Shown: in pieces, positions 52,713 to 60,969 of the stretch
Layout of the letters: each line of letters begins with the position of its first letter
Numbering within the stretch: position 1 is the first letter of the stretch
Assembly (NCBI GenBank): GCA_963783335.1
Contig: CAWAND010000010.1
Location: 992,001-1,056,000 of the forward strand
Origin: CAWAND01 sp963783335
GTDB lineage: Bacteria > Chloroflexota > Anaerolineae > Anaerolineales > E44-bin32
DNA: 64,000 bases
Direction: 5' to 3'
The notes under the pieces: model-generated
What the model saw: only the letters and a program-made list of their open reading frames with translations
Database searches by the model: none
Told to the model about the DNA's origin: nothing
Program-made: the position numbers and the translations under genes

Positions 52713-54059
52713 ATGAGCACCTCGCACGTTCGCCGGCACTGGGGCCTTCGGCTTGTCCTTGCAACGTGGTTCTGTTTGACCGCTTTCAGCTGGGGGGCTC
52801 AAGGCCGTCAATCCGGCCCGATCGTCGTCCAGCTCACCGTCGATAAGGCGATCACACCTGTCATGGCGGAGTACCTCAATCGTGGGCTGCGGTCGGCCGA
52901 GCAGCGAGGGGCATCGGCGGTCGTCCTCGAGTTGGATACCCCAGGCGGCTCGATCACCTCCATGAACAAAATGGTCCAGAGCATCCGTGCAAGTTCAATC
53001 CCGGTGATCGTCTATGTGGCCCCCAGAGGGGCCATGGCGGCAAGTGCGGGCACGGTGATCACGCTTGCCGGGCATGCCTCCGCCATGGCGCCCGAGACGT
53101 CGATCGGGGCGGCAAGTCCGGTCGGTGGTGGGGGAGAAAACCTGCCTACGACCGAAGAAACCAAGCAGAAGGAAATTCTGAAAGCCACGGTGCGTTCTCT
53201 GGCTTCGGCCCGAGGCCAGGCCGCAGTTGATTTGGCGCAATCAACCATTGAGAACGCTTCAGCTGCCTCGGCCGACGAAGCGCTGAAGGTCGGATTGATC
53301 GATGCACAGGCCAGCAGTGTTCCGGAGTTGCTGGCCAAACTTGACGGGCACGAGGTGACCACGGTGGACGGCCCTCAGATCCTGCATCTGGCGGGCGCCC
53401 AGGTTGAGGATGTGGCGCCGAGCTTCATCGAGAACCTGTTGGCTGCGCTGACTGATCCCAATATTGTCTTTTTGCTGCTGACGGTGGGTGTGCAAGCCAT
53501 CCTGATCGAGATCGCCAGCCCGGGCGGATGGGTGGCGGGATTCGTCGGCGTGATCAGTCTCGCGTTGGCGGGATACGGCCTCGGGATCCTGCCGGTCAAC
53601 TGGTTTGGCCTCATCTTCATCGGCACGGCGTTCGTGCTCTTCCTGCTCGACATCAAGGCGCCGACCCACGGTGCCCTGACAGCTGCCGGGCTGGGTTCGC
53701 TCATTATCGGCGGACTGGTGATGTTCAACTCTCCCGGAACGCCGGCTTTTGAACGCGTTTCCATTCCCCTGGTCATTGTCACCTCGCTGGTAACCGGAGC
53801 GGCATTCCTGACGATCGTGACTTTCGCCGTTCGTGCCCAGCGGCGGCCCGTGGAAGTGGGCAAGGAGGCGTTGGTGGGGCAGTTTGGTCGGTCGCAGACA
53901 CAATTGGCGCCGAGAGGAATGGTCCACGTAGCGGGCGAGCTGTGGTCGGCCGAGCTTGAGAATGCCGATGAAACGTTGGAGCCAGAGGCGCCGATCGAGG
54001 TGGTTGCAGTGGAGGGCCTGCGCCTTCGAGTCCGTCCCAGGCAAGAACCGTCGAGTTGA
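52713..54059 (+). CDS. NfeD-family membrane serine protease
   Basis: A 448-residue protein of the long NfeD type. Signal helix (LRLVLATWFCLTAFSWGA), then a ClpP/crotonase-like serine protease domain (about 35-230): LELDTPGGSITSMNKMVQSI, GAMAASAGTVITLAGHASAM with the catalytic Ser, and ETSIGAASPVGG; the catalytic Lys probably lies in ETKQKEILKAT. Five membrane helices follow (to about 370) and a C-terminal OB-fold NfeD domain (VGKEALVGQFGRSQTQLAPRGMVHVAGELWSAEL). In archaeal homologues the protease cleaves stomatin; no stomatin gene is in view. Confidence 0.88.
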   Translation: MSTSHVRRHWGLRLVLATWFCLTAFSWGAQGRQSGPIVVQLTVDKAITPVMAEYLNRGLRSAEQRGASAVVLELDTPGGSITSMNKMVQSIRASSIPVIVYVAPRGAMAASAGTVITLAGHASAMAPETSIGAASPVGGGGENLPTTEETKQKEILKATVRSLASARGQAAVDLAQSTIENASAASADEALKVGLIDAQASSVPELLAKLDGHEVTTVDGPQILHLAGAQVEDVAPSFIENLLAALTDPNIVFLLLTVGVQAILIEIASPGGWVAGFVGVISLALAGYGLGILPVNWFGLIFIGTAFVLFLLDIKAPTHGALTAAGLGSLIIGGLVMFNSPGTPAFERVSIPLVIVTSLVTGAAFLTIVTFAVRAQRRPVEVGKEALVGQFGRSQTQLAPRGMVHVAGELWSAELENADETLEPEAPIEVVAVEGLRLRVRPRQEPSS

Positions 54060-54084
54060 CGTCACCAGATACCGGTTGTAAACT
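54056..54084 (+). promoter_or_regulatory. Sigma-70-type promoter for the FHA gene
   Basis: TTGACG, overlapping the nfeD-like stop codon, and TAAACT are exactly 17 bases apart. Transcription would start near 54091 and leave a leader of about 27 bases with an AGGAGG site. Confidence 0.55.
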
Positions 54085-54117
54085 AGCCGCGCCTGAGAAA
54101 ACCTACAGGAGGGCATG

Positions 54118-54744
54118 ATGGCTTCATCCTTTCGATTGATCGAAAGAACCGGACCCAATCCTGGGGCGACGTTTGAGGGGGCACAGGACGTCACCACGAT
54201 GGGTCGAGACGTGACCAACGAGGTCGTCCTCGGTGATTCGGAGGTCTCCCGGCAGCATGCGCGGATCACGCAGACTCCGGGTGGGTTCGTGCTGGAGGAC
54301 CTCGGCTCGACAAATGGGACGTTCATCAACGGGGAACGATTGGTAGCACCGAGAATACTGTCGGCCGGAGATCTGGTTGGACTTGGGGAGAATGTCACAC
54401 TGACGTTTGAGATGGCGTCCACGGAAGGCGCCGCCACGGTTATGGCGCCGGCGGCTGGGCGCCCGGCAGCGGCGGCCCCGCCCTCGCCGCCGAGACAGGC
54501 CCAAAAACCGCCCACGCCTCCGCCCCCGGCCCCGGCTGAGCCCGCCCGCCCGGCGGCCCCTGCGCCCGCAGCGGCTGACGCTGGATGGGCCGCTCCGGAA
54601 GAAGAAGGCGGCGGTCCAAGGCGTTGGATACTGGCGGGCTGTGGATGTCTGGTGCTGATCCTGGCCTGCGGCGGCGCGTTCTACTTCATGGACGCGTATT
54701 ATCCGGATATGCTCTACGCCCCATTGCGTATGCTCGGCTTCTAA
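54118..54744 (+). CDS. FHA-domain protein with C-terminal membrane helix
   Basis: A 208-residue protein. An N-terminal forkhead-associated domain with all key residues (MGRDVTNEVVLGDSEVSRQHARI and LEDLGSTNGTFINGERL, the GR, SxxH and NG motifs) binds phosphothreonine. A long Ala/Pro linker (about 105-165) follows, then one helix (WILAGCGCLVLILACGGAFYFM) and a short outer tail. It is a likely partner of Ser/Thr kinases such as the one at 31317-33318. AGGAGG stands 6 bases before the ATG at 54118, better spaced than the ATG at 54115. Confidence 0.88.
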   Translation: MASSFRLIERTGPNPGATFEGAQDVTTMGRDVTNEVVLGDSEVSRQHARITQTPGGFVLEDLGSTNGTFINGERLVAPRILSAGDLVGLGENVTLTFEMASTEGAATVMAPAAGRPAAAAPPSPPRQAQKPPTPPPPAPAEPARPAAPAPAAADAGWAAPEEEGGGPRRWILAGCGCLVLILACGGAFYFMDAYYPDMLYAPLRMLGF

Positions 54745-54768
54745 GGCCGTTGGCACGAGACGACAATC

Positions 54769-54794
54769 ACTGGGACGGCCAAGGCCGTCCCAGT
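54769..54794 (+). terminator. Intrinsic terminator after the FHA gene
   Basis: ACTGGGACGGCC-AA-GGCCGTCCCAGT is a perfect 12-pair stem followed by TTCAGTT. Confidence 0.75.
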
Positions 54795-54815
54795 TTCAGT
54801 TAAGCCGGTTGGCGT

Positions 54816-54833
54816 ATGTGAATTCCTTCACAA
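54816..54833. promoter_or_regulatory. CRP/FNR-like palindrome upstream of mgsA
   Basis: ATGTGA-ATTCCT-TCACAA, centred about 71 bases before the mgsA start and 22 bases after a terminator. This is the promoter region of the mgsA operon, so carbon- or cAMP-linked control is plausible. Confidence 0.55.
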
Positions 54834-54895
54834 TCGACGACGGGTGGGAACAGGGAGACTGCCGCCCGCAAACATTGCTGGTTAGGGAGGCGACT

Positions 54896-55345
54896 TTGGA
54901 CGACCTCATACCCATGGGCAAGCGGAAGAAGATCGCATTGGTTGCCCACGACCATCGCAAGGCGGATTTGCTGGATTGGGCCAAGTTCAATCGGGAGGAG
55001 CTGACACAGCACGAGTTGTATGCGACTGGGGGGACGGGAAAGATGCTCGAGGAGACCCTGGATCTGAAGATCACCCGATTGCTGAGCGGTCCTTTGGGGG
55101 GAGATCAGCAGCTGGGATCGCGCATTTCCGAAGGGACCATCGACATGTTGATCTTCTTCTGGGATCCGCTCGAGCCACAGCCCCACGACCCAGACGTGAA
55201 AGCCCTGCTGCGCCTGGCAGTCTTGTACAACCTGCCAACAGCCAGCAATCGTTCGACGGCCGATTTCTTGATTTCGTCGCCGTTGTTCGAACAGACCTAC
55301 GATCGCATCCAGGCGAACTACGCGGCCAGGTTAGGTCGTGCATGA
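54896..55345 (+). CDS. mgsA: Methylglyoxal synthase
   Basis: A 149-residue enzyme that converts dihydroxyacetone phosphate to methylglyoxal and phosphate, bypassing lower glycolysis when phosphate is short. KKIALVAHDHRKADLLDW, HELYATGGTGKMLEE, LLSGPLGGDQQLGSRISEG (catalytic Asp), DMLIFFWDPLEPQPHDPDVKALLRLA (His and Asp) and TASNRSTADFLI are all present. TTG 54896 is preceded by GGGAGG at a 5-base spacing; an ATG at 54914 is the alternative. Longer readings would overlap the CRP-like site. It overlaps the next gene by 4 bases. Confidence 0.93.
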   Translation: MDDLIPMGKRKKIALVAHDHRKADLLDWAKFNREELTQHELYATGGTGKMLEETLDLKITRLLSGPLGGDQQLGSRISEGTIDMLIFFWDPLEPQPHDPDVKALLRLAVLYNLPTASNRSTADFLISSPLFEQTYDRIQANYAARLGRA

Positions 55346-55767
55346 GCGATCGACAGGCAATGGCACGCAAATTCGGGATGAAGCCTGGCATGCGGCTCGG
55401 TCTGGTGGGAGCCGGCTCGGAGTCTGAAGCCATGCTCCGCACCGCGGGAATCGGCGAGGCGCGCTGGGAACTCGAACCTCAAGAAGGCAACTTCGAGCTT
55501 GTCTTCTACTGGCCAAAGTCACACGCGGAATTCACCCAAAAGATATGGGACCTGGCCGAGATGATCGCCCCCGATGGCGCCGTGTGGGTGATGTTCCCCA
55601 AGAAGGCTTATCTTGAGAAGCATGGTCTGGACATGAGCTGGGAGGAGATGCAAGCCGCTGCTCTCGAGACGGTCTTGGTCGATAACAAGGTGGCCGCCTT
55701 CTCGGACGAGTTCTACGCCACGCGATTCGTCATCCGGCGTGATCTTCGCAAGAGGCCGCGTCCGTGA
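55342..55767 (+). CDS. DUF3052-like protein
   Basis: A 141-residue soluble protein. The core ARKFGMKPGMRLGLVGAG at residues 8-25 and NFELVFYWPKSHAEFTQKIWDLAEMIAPDGAVWVMFPKKA at 55-95 match the DUF3052 layout, with a Rossmann-like start and a lysine-rich strand. C-terminal WEEMQAAALETVLVDNKVAAFSDEFYATRFVIRRD completes it. The ATG lies in an ATGA overlap with the mgsA stop, so translation is coupled. Function unknown. The next gene starts in a GTGA overlap with this one, giving a tight three-gene unit. Confidence 0.8.
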   Translation: MSDRQAMARKFGMKPGMRLGLVGAGSESEAMLRTAGIGEARWELEPQEGNFELVFYWPKSHAEFTQKIWDLAEMIAPDGAVWVMFPKKAYLEKHGLDMSWEEMQAAALETVLVDNKVAAFSDEFYATRFVIRRDLRKRPRP

Positions 55768-56702
55768 GCGAGAGCTCTCTGGCCGGTGAAATCAGAGCCG
55801 GCCTCGACAGGTCCAGGGCGGTTGAACTGGGGAGGGAACAAGGCCTGGGTCATCCCTGGGTCTTGGCGTCAACCGCGCTGGCGACGCTCATCGACGCCTT
55901 GGCGTCTCTGCTGGCCTATCTGGTGGTATGGATTGACTCCAGCATCGGTTGGGTCTTTGACATGGCGCTCGTCCCGGTGGCGTTGGTGTTGGCGGTGCCC
56001 TATTTCGGCCGGGCTGTGGCCTGGGTCTTGGCGCTGGTTCAAACGCTGGTTTGGACGGCTGCGGCCTTGCCAGACGCGGTCCTGGCTGGGCTGGGGATCA
56101 TGCCCGAGAAGCGTCTGCGAGTATGCGTTCAATTGGCTCCGGGGGCGAGCGAAGCGACGCGGATGGAGATGCTGCAGGCGCTGAAGGTGGCTGTGCAGAT
56201 CTACCGTCGGGAAGCCAACGTCCGCCTGGTGCCGGCAATCCCTTGGTTCGCCGAGGGCGCATTCGCGGGACCGACGAGCCCTGCAGACAGCTGGCTCGGG
56301 GTAGGTGCCTCGGATACCCACAGGCTGGATGTGGGGTGCGCGCTTCAGGCGGTGGGTGAGGATATCGGAAGGGTGGGCGGGGTGTTGGCGTGGCGAGCGC
56401 TGCGCCATCATCCATTCGGGATCGGCCGCCGGCTGCTGGGATCGGGAGCCCCTCTGGTCGTGTTCGCGGTCGGTTCAGTGGCCGGAGGCCGCTTGATCGG
56501 GTGTTCGCTTGGCCCGCTGACGGACTACGTCACGGTCGATATCGGTCGACCTGGCTGCTTGGCACACGAGCTGGGGCACGCCTGCAATCTGTTGCATATC
56601 TCCCAGTCTGGAAACGTGATGAACCCCACCTGTGGCGGGGCTCATCTCACTCGCTGGCAAGCGGTACTTGTTCGACTGTCGAGGCACGTCAGCTATTTGT
56701 AG
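55764..56702 (+). CDS. Membrane protein with a metzincin-like zinc motif
   Basis: A 312-residue protein. Two to three membrane helices (LASTALATLIDALASLLAYLVVWI, WVFDMALVPVALVLAVPYFGRAVAWVLAL) lead to an extracytoplasmic domain whose end holds GCLAHELGHACNLLHISQSGNVMNP. HELGH with a third His after five residues and a following NVMNP turn fits the metzincin zinc site, although the usual Gly of HExxHxxGxxH is Asn. It may be a secreted-side peptidase. GTG start overlapping the DUF3052 gene by 4 bases. No family recognised. Confidence 0.6.
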   Translation: MSESSLAGEIRAGLDRSRAVELGREQGLGHPWVLASTALATLIDALASLLAYLVVWIDSSIGWVFDMALVPVALVLAVPYFGRAVAWVLALVQTLVWTAAALPDAVLAGLGIMPEKRLRVCVQLAPGASEATRMEMLQALKVAVQIYRREANVRLVPAIPWFAEGAFAGPTSPADSWLGVGASDTHRLDVGCALQAVGEDIGRVGGVLAWRALRHHPFGIGRRLLGSGAPLVVFAVGSVAGGRLIGCSLGPLTDYVTVDIGRPGCLAHELGHACNLLHISQSGNVMNPTCGGAHLTRWQAVLVRLSRHVSYL

Positions 56703-56734
56703 GGGTTTAGCGTGGGCGCGTCGAGGCGTCTGGG

Positions 56735-57358
56735 CTACGCGTCAGCGGCCACCTTGCCCGAAAAGCTGCCGATTCGAGGCAGGAACCGCCCGGTCCGCGC
56801 TTTGTACCGACGGTAAGCCTCCCCGAAACGATCTTCGAGTTCTGCTTCCTCCTTCGGAATGCGCAGCATGAGCACAGGGAAGACAATCAGCATCACCAGA
56901 GGCAAGAACCAACTGCCAGCCGCGATTGACATGCCCAGGAAGAAGACGATCGCGCCCGTGTAGAGTGGATGGCGGATGTAGGCGTAGGGGCCATGCGTCA
57001 CCAACTGATGGTGTTGCCTGGTGACCACCGTGGTGGTCACGTTGGTTCCCAGGCTGCGCTGTGCACAATGAACAAACGGAGGCACGAGGATGGCGGCGAT
57101 GACGAGGGCCCCCCACCGGATGGCGGACGGCACACCGAACGTCGACCAGGCCATCCAACGGGGCAGCAGGACATAGAGGGGCAGATAGAGCCAGAGAAAC
57201 AGGCCGGCCGCCCGCAGCGGCACGGCGATGCGCCAGCCCTCCTTTTCCAGGTCGAACCTCTCTCCGCCCTGGGCCCTTCGCCGGTAGCGAATGACCATCC
57301 ACACCACACCCACAAACACCAGGCCGATGGCCACTCTGAGAGTCATTTCTGAAGTCAA
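56735..57358 (-). CDS. Isoprenylcysteine methyltransferase-type membrane protein
   Basis: A 207-residue protein with five membrane helices and the ICMT/PEMT-family core LVTHGPYAYIRHPLYTGAIVFFLGMSI (RHPLY being the key cofactor segment), then IPKEEAELEDRFGEAYRRYKARTGRFLP. Family members transfer methyl groups from SAM to lipidic or prenyl substrates. TTG 57358 lies 6 bases after GGGGAGG and is the best start; the ATG at 57376 overlaps the RBS itself. A perfect 24-base palindrome lies over its transcription start, so it is probably tightly repressed. Confidence 0.78.
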   Translation of the reverse strand: MTSEMTLRVAIGLVFVGVVWMVIRYRRRAQGGERFDLEKEGWRIAVPLRAAGLFLWLYLPLYVLLPRWMAWSTFGVPSAIRWGALVIAAILVPPFVHCAQRSLGTNVTTTVVTRQHHQLVTHGPYAYIRHPLYTGAIVFFLGMSIAAGSWFLPLVMLIVFPVLMLRIPKEEAELEDRFGEAYRRYKARTGRFLPRIGSFSGKVAADA

Positions 57359-57374
57359 AGCAAACCTCCCCTGC

Positions 57375-57399
57375 ATAATTTAGGGATCCCTAAATTATA
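57375..57399 (-). promoter_or_regulatory. Promoter overlapped by a 24-base perfect palindrome
   Basis: TTTAGGGATCCCTAAA is the core of a 24-base perfect palindrome (57375-57398). TATAAT on the minus strand (57399-57394) overlaps its edge and the predicted transcription start lies inside it. A TTGCGG stands 18 bases upstream, in the clpB end. This is a classical repressor operator; the regulator is not encoded next to it. Confidence 0.7.
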
Positions 57400-57412
57400 C
57401 TTGAGGTTTTGC

Positions 57413-60016
57413 TTATTCCGCAACCGGTTCGGGTTGGTGCTCGCCAGCTGTCTCAAACTGCAAACCATCCCCCTTGAGCTCGGCCCGGATGACGTCACCC
57501 GGCTGGAAGTCGCCGGCAATCAACCGCATTGCCAGCGGATCCTGGAGCTGCCTCTGGATGGTCCGCTTCAACGGCCGGGCGCCATAAACTGGGTCGTAAC
57601 CCACCTCAGCCAGGAAGGATTTGACGTCATCGGGGACGACGAGGTCCAGACCCTGTTCTCGCAGGCGAGCTGCGACGCGCTGAAGCTGGATATCGACGAT
57701 CTGTGCCAAATCTTCGCGGGTCAACCGGTGGAAGATGACGATTTCGTCGATGCGATTGAGGAACTCGGGGCGAAAGTGGCGCGTCAAGAGCTGGCGTACA
57801 GCCCCCTCGGTGACGTCCTCAGCTTCGCCTTCCTCGCCCCATAGTTCGGTGCCGAGGTTGCTGGTCATGATGATGACCGTATTGCGGAAATCCACGGTTC
57901 GTCCCTGGCCATCGGTCAGCCGGCCGTCGTCCAGCACCTGCAGCAGGACATTGAAGACCTCCGGATGGGCCTTTTCAATTTCGTCGAAAAGGATGACGCT
58001 GTAAGGTCGGCGACGGACCGGTTCCGTCAGCTGACCCCCCTCCTCGTATCCGACATAGCCGGGTGGCGCCCCGATCAAACGCGACACGGTGTGTTTCTCT
58101 TGATACTCACCCATGTCGATCCGGATCATCGCCTGCTCGTCGTCGAAGAGGAACTCAGCCAGAGCCCGTGCGAGCTCGGTCTTGCCGACCCCCGTCGGCC
58201 CGAGAAAGATGAACGAGCCCATCGGTCTGGCAGGATCCTGCAGCCCGGATCGGGCTCGGCGCACGGCGTTGGAGACCGCTTCAACAGCCTGATCCTGACC
58301 GATGACGCGCTTATGGAGCCGAGCTTCCATGTCCATCAGCTTCTCGCCCTCGCCCTCGAGAAGCTTCGACACGGGGATTCCGGTCCAGCGTGAGACCACG
58401 GCGGCGATATCCTCGGCGTCGACCTCTTCCTTCAACAAGGCGCCCTGGCTTTGGAGTTCTTGCAGGCGCTTCTCCTGATCGGAAAGTTGGTTCTCAAGCT
58501 CGCGCAGCGTCCCGTACCGCAGCCTGGCCGCGCCTTCCAGGTCGGCCTTCCGTTCAGCCCGCTCGATCTCGTGACGGGTCTGCTCGATCTTCTCTTTGGT
58601 GGCTCGCAGTTCGCCGATGGCTTCCTTTTGGGTCGTCCATCGCGCGTGGAGTTCAGACGATTGCTCTTGCAGGTTGGCCAGTTCGCTCTCGATGCGATCC
58701 AGACGCCCGCGCGATGCCTTGTCCTTCTCCTGCCGCAGGGCCTCCCGCTCGATCTCCAGTTGCATGATTTCCCGGTCCACCTGGTCCAGGGCTTGTGGCT
58801 TGGAGTCGATCTCCGTCCTCAGGCGGGCTGCCGCTTCGTCGATGAGATCGATCGCCTTGTCCGGCAAGAATCGGTCGGTGATGTAGCGATGGGAAAGCGT
58901 GGCGGCAGCGATGACGGCGCTGTCTTGGATGCGGACCCCATGGTGGACTTCGTAGCGGTCTTTCAAACCCCGCAGGATGCTGACCGTGTCCTCCACGCTC
59001 GGCTCGTCAACAAAGATCGGCTGAAACCTGCGCTCAAGGGCAGGGTCCTTCTCGATGTGTTTGCGGTATTCGTCAAGCGTCGTGGCGCCCACCAAATGGA
59101 GTTCGCCCCGCGCCAGCATCGGCTTGAGCATATTGCCGGCGTCCATAGCACCTTCAGCCGAGCCGGCGCCGATAACGGTGTGAAGCTCATCCACGAAGAG
59201 CAGGATCTCGCCCGCCGCGTCGGTGACTTCCTTGAGGACGGCCTTCAGACGTTCCTCGAACTCGCCGCGGTACTTTGCCCCGGCGACCAGCGAACCCAGG
59301 TCGAGTTGGATCAAGCGCTTGTTCTTCAAGCCCTCGGGAACATCGCCATTGATGATCCGCTGCGCCAAGCCCTCGACGATGGCCGTTTTGCCCACCCCGG
59401 GATCGCCGATCAAGGCCGGGTTGTTCTTGGTTCGCCGTGACAGGACTTGGATTACGCGGCGGATCTCCTGATCCCGCCCGATGACGGGATCAAGCTTGCC
59501 CTGTCGGGCCAGTTGGGTGAGATCGCGCCCGTATTTCTCCAGGGGCTGATAGGTGTCTTCTGGGTTGGCCGACACCACCCGTTGCGAGCCGCGGATGGTT
59601 GCCAGCGCCTGCAAGATGGCGTCGGGAGTCAGCCCGAACTTGGAAAGGCGCTTGGCTTCGGGGCCTGCCGCAAGGGCGAGGAGGAGATGCTCAGTGGACA
59701 CATAGTCGTCCTTCATGGCTGCCGCCCGTCTTTCTGCATCTTCAAGCGTGGCAGACGTCTTGCGCGACAAGCCCGGCTGCTCGGCGGCGCCGGTCATCGT
59801 GGGCAGCCCGCCGATCTCGGCATGCAAATCACGAGTCAGCAGGTCTGGAGAGCCGGCGATGCGCGTAAGGATGGCGGGGACAACCCCTTCCGGTTGGTTC
59901 GCCAATGCCAGCAGAAGATGAGCTGGCTCGATGGATGTTTGGTGATGGTCGCGGGCGAGTCCCTGTGCGGCAAGGATCGCCTCCTGCGCTTTTTGAGTGT
60001 ACTTTTCTAGATTCAT
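57413..60016 (-). CDS. clpB: ATP-dependent disaggregase chaperone ClpB
   Basis: An 867-residue Hsp100 disaggregase. N-terminal Clp domain (about 1-145, YTQKAQEAILAAQGLARDHHQTSIEPAHLLLALA), AAA-1 with GDPGVGKTAIVEGLAQRI and LLFVDELHTVIGAG, the long coiled-coil M domain (about 405-530), and AAA-2 with GPTGVGKTELARALAEFLF and VILFDEIEKAHPEVFNVLLQ. The C-terminus is GYDPVYGARPLKRTIQRQLQDPLA. It resolves aggregated proteins with DnaK. The 5' leader contains a 40-base two-step hairpin; no CIRCE or HAIR sequence is seen. Confidence 0.96.
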   Translation of the reverse strand: MNLEKYTQKAQEAILAAQGLARDHHQTSIEPAHLLLALANQPEGVVPAILTRIAGSPDLLTRDLHAEIGGLPTMTGAAEQPGLSRKTSATLEDAERRAAAMKDDYVSTEHLLLALAAGPEAKRLSKFGLTPDAILQALATIRGSQRVVSANPEDTYQPLEKYGRDLTQLARQGKLDPVIGRDQEIRRVIQVLSRRTKNNPALIGDPGVGKTAIVEGLAQRIINGDVPEGLKNKRLIQLDLGSLVAGAKYRGEFEERLKAVLKEVTDAAGEILLFVDELHTVIGAGSAEGAMDAGNMLKPMLARGELHLVGATTLDEYRKHIEKDPALERRFQPIFVDEPSVEDTVSILRGLKDRYEVHHGVRIQDSAVIAAATLSHRYITDRFLPDKAIDLIDEAAARLRTEIDSKPQALDQVDREIMQLEIEREALRQEKDKASRGRLDRIESELANLQEQSSELHARWTTQKEAIGELRATKEKIEQTRHEIERAERKADLEGAARLRYGTLRELENQLSDQEKRLQELQSQGALLKEEVDAEDIAAVVSRWTGIPVSKLLEGEGEKLMDMEARLHKRVIGQDQAVEAVSNAVRRARSGLQDPARPMGSFIFLGPTGVGKTELARALAEFLFDDEQAMIRIDMGEYQEKHTVSRLIGAPPGYVGYEEGGQLTEPVRRRPYSVILFDEIEKAHPEVFNVLLQVLDDGRLTDGQGRTVDFRNTVIIMTSNLGTELWGEEGEAEDVTEGAVRQLLTRHFRPEFLNRIDEIVIFHRLTREDLAQIVDIQLQRVAARLREQGLDLVVPDDVKSFLAEVGYDPVYGARPLKRTIQRQLQDPLAMRLIAGDFQPGDVIRAELKGDGLQFETAGEHQPEPVAE

Positions 60017-60040
60017 TGTCTGCTCCTAAGATTCATTCTT

Positions 60041-60080
60041 GTCGGCTGGATCACACCCAAAGGTGTGACCGGCGACCGAC
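60041..60080 (-). promoter_or_regulatory. Stem-loop in the clpB leader
   Basis: TCACACC-CAAA-GGTGTGA (60051-60068) is enclosed by GTCGG/CCGAC (60041-60045 with 60076-60080). It lies 25 bases before the clpB start and could be an operator or an RNA structure sensing heat. Confidence 0.35.
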
Positions 60081-60231
60081 AGTACCAGTCTATACAGGCA
60101 ATATATGAAGGACATCGGAGAGGTTGTGCGTTCGCCATGTTGCTGAGGTCCGATGTCTTCCTGAGGTAGAATTTGCCGACTCTCGATCACACCCCGCTCT
60201 GGCCGTCCGACAGGCGTATGGAGAGCCTTTC

Positions 60232-60906
60232 ATGATCCCACTCCGGGACACCGTCAGGTCTCGCGCTACCCCCTGGGTCAACTACACATTGATCGCGCTC
60301 AACCTGGCCGTCTTCTTCTACGAGGCGTCTTTGACTCGCGGGCATTTCCAGGCTTTTCTGACAAGCTACGGCCTGGTGCCCGCCCGCCTCAGCGCTGGCA
60401 ATCCCATCCCCTATGCGTCACTTTTCACATCGATGTTCCTGCATGGAAGTTGGTTCCACGTGCTGAGCAACATGTGGGTTTTGTTCATATTCGGTGATAA
60501 TGTAGAAGATCGCATGGGGTCCGGCCGATATCTGAGCTTCTATTTGCTGGCCGGTGTTGTGGCGGGTCTTACGCAAGTCGCCTTCGCCCCTTCGTCCCAG
60601 ATCCCAACCGTGGGAGCCAGTGGAGCCATCGCAGGCGTGCTCGGGGCCTACCTGATCTTGTACCCATCGGGGCGGGTTCTGACACTGATCTTGCTCATCT
60701 TTCTGCCCTGGTTGGTGGAGATACCGGCCTATCTGTTCCTTGGCCTGTGGTTCCTGTCCCAGTTGTCCTCTGGCTTGCTGTCCCTCGGACACTTGGGGTC
60801 GGGCCAGTTCAGTGGAATCGCCTGGTGGGCGCATGTGGGCGGATTCTTGTTCGGACTGATCCTGGTTCGCGTGTTTGCCAGGCGGTCATCTGCTTGGAGA
60901 ATATAG
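60232..60906 (+). CDS. Rhomboid-family intramembrane serine protease
   Basis: A 224-residue protein with six or seven helices. The catalytic serine lies in PTVGASGAIAGVLGAYLIL (GASG, about 123-127) and the catalytic histidine in AWWAHVGGFLFGLIL. LHGSWFHVLSNMWVLFIFGDNVEDRMG holds the conserved Asn and loop 1. These enzymes cut single-span membrane proteins within the bilayer. ATG 60232 (MIPLRDTV) aligns with family starts and has GGAGA upstream. Substrates unknown; the next three genes encode single-span proteins that could be targets. Confidence 0.9.
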   Translation: MIPLRDTVRSRATPWVNYTLIALNLAVFFYEASLTRGHFQAFLTSYGLVPARLSAGNPIPYASLFTSMFLHGSWFHVLSNMWVLFIFGDNVEDRMGSGRYLSFYLLAGVVAGLTQVAFAPSSQIPTVGASGAIAGVLGAYLILYPSGRVLTLILLIFLPWLVEIPAYLFLGLWFLSQLSSGLLSLGHLGSGQFSGIAWWAHVGGFLFGLILVRVFARRSSAWRI

Positions 60907-60969
60907 GCGGGCCGACCGATTTGGGATATCCGAATCTGGGCGATGTTCGCTTGAAAGAGAGATTGGGGC

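Noticed and set aside
58451..59440. Open frame of 329 codons on the plus strand
   Set aside because: It is antisense to clpB, whose AAA motifs are unmistakable; no RBS or domain.
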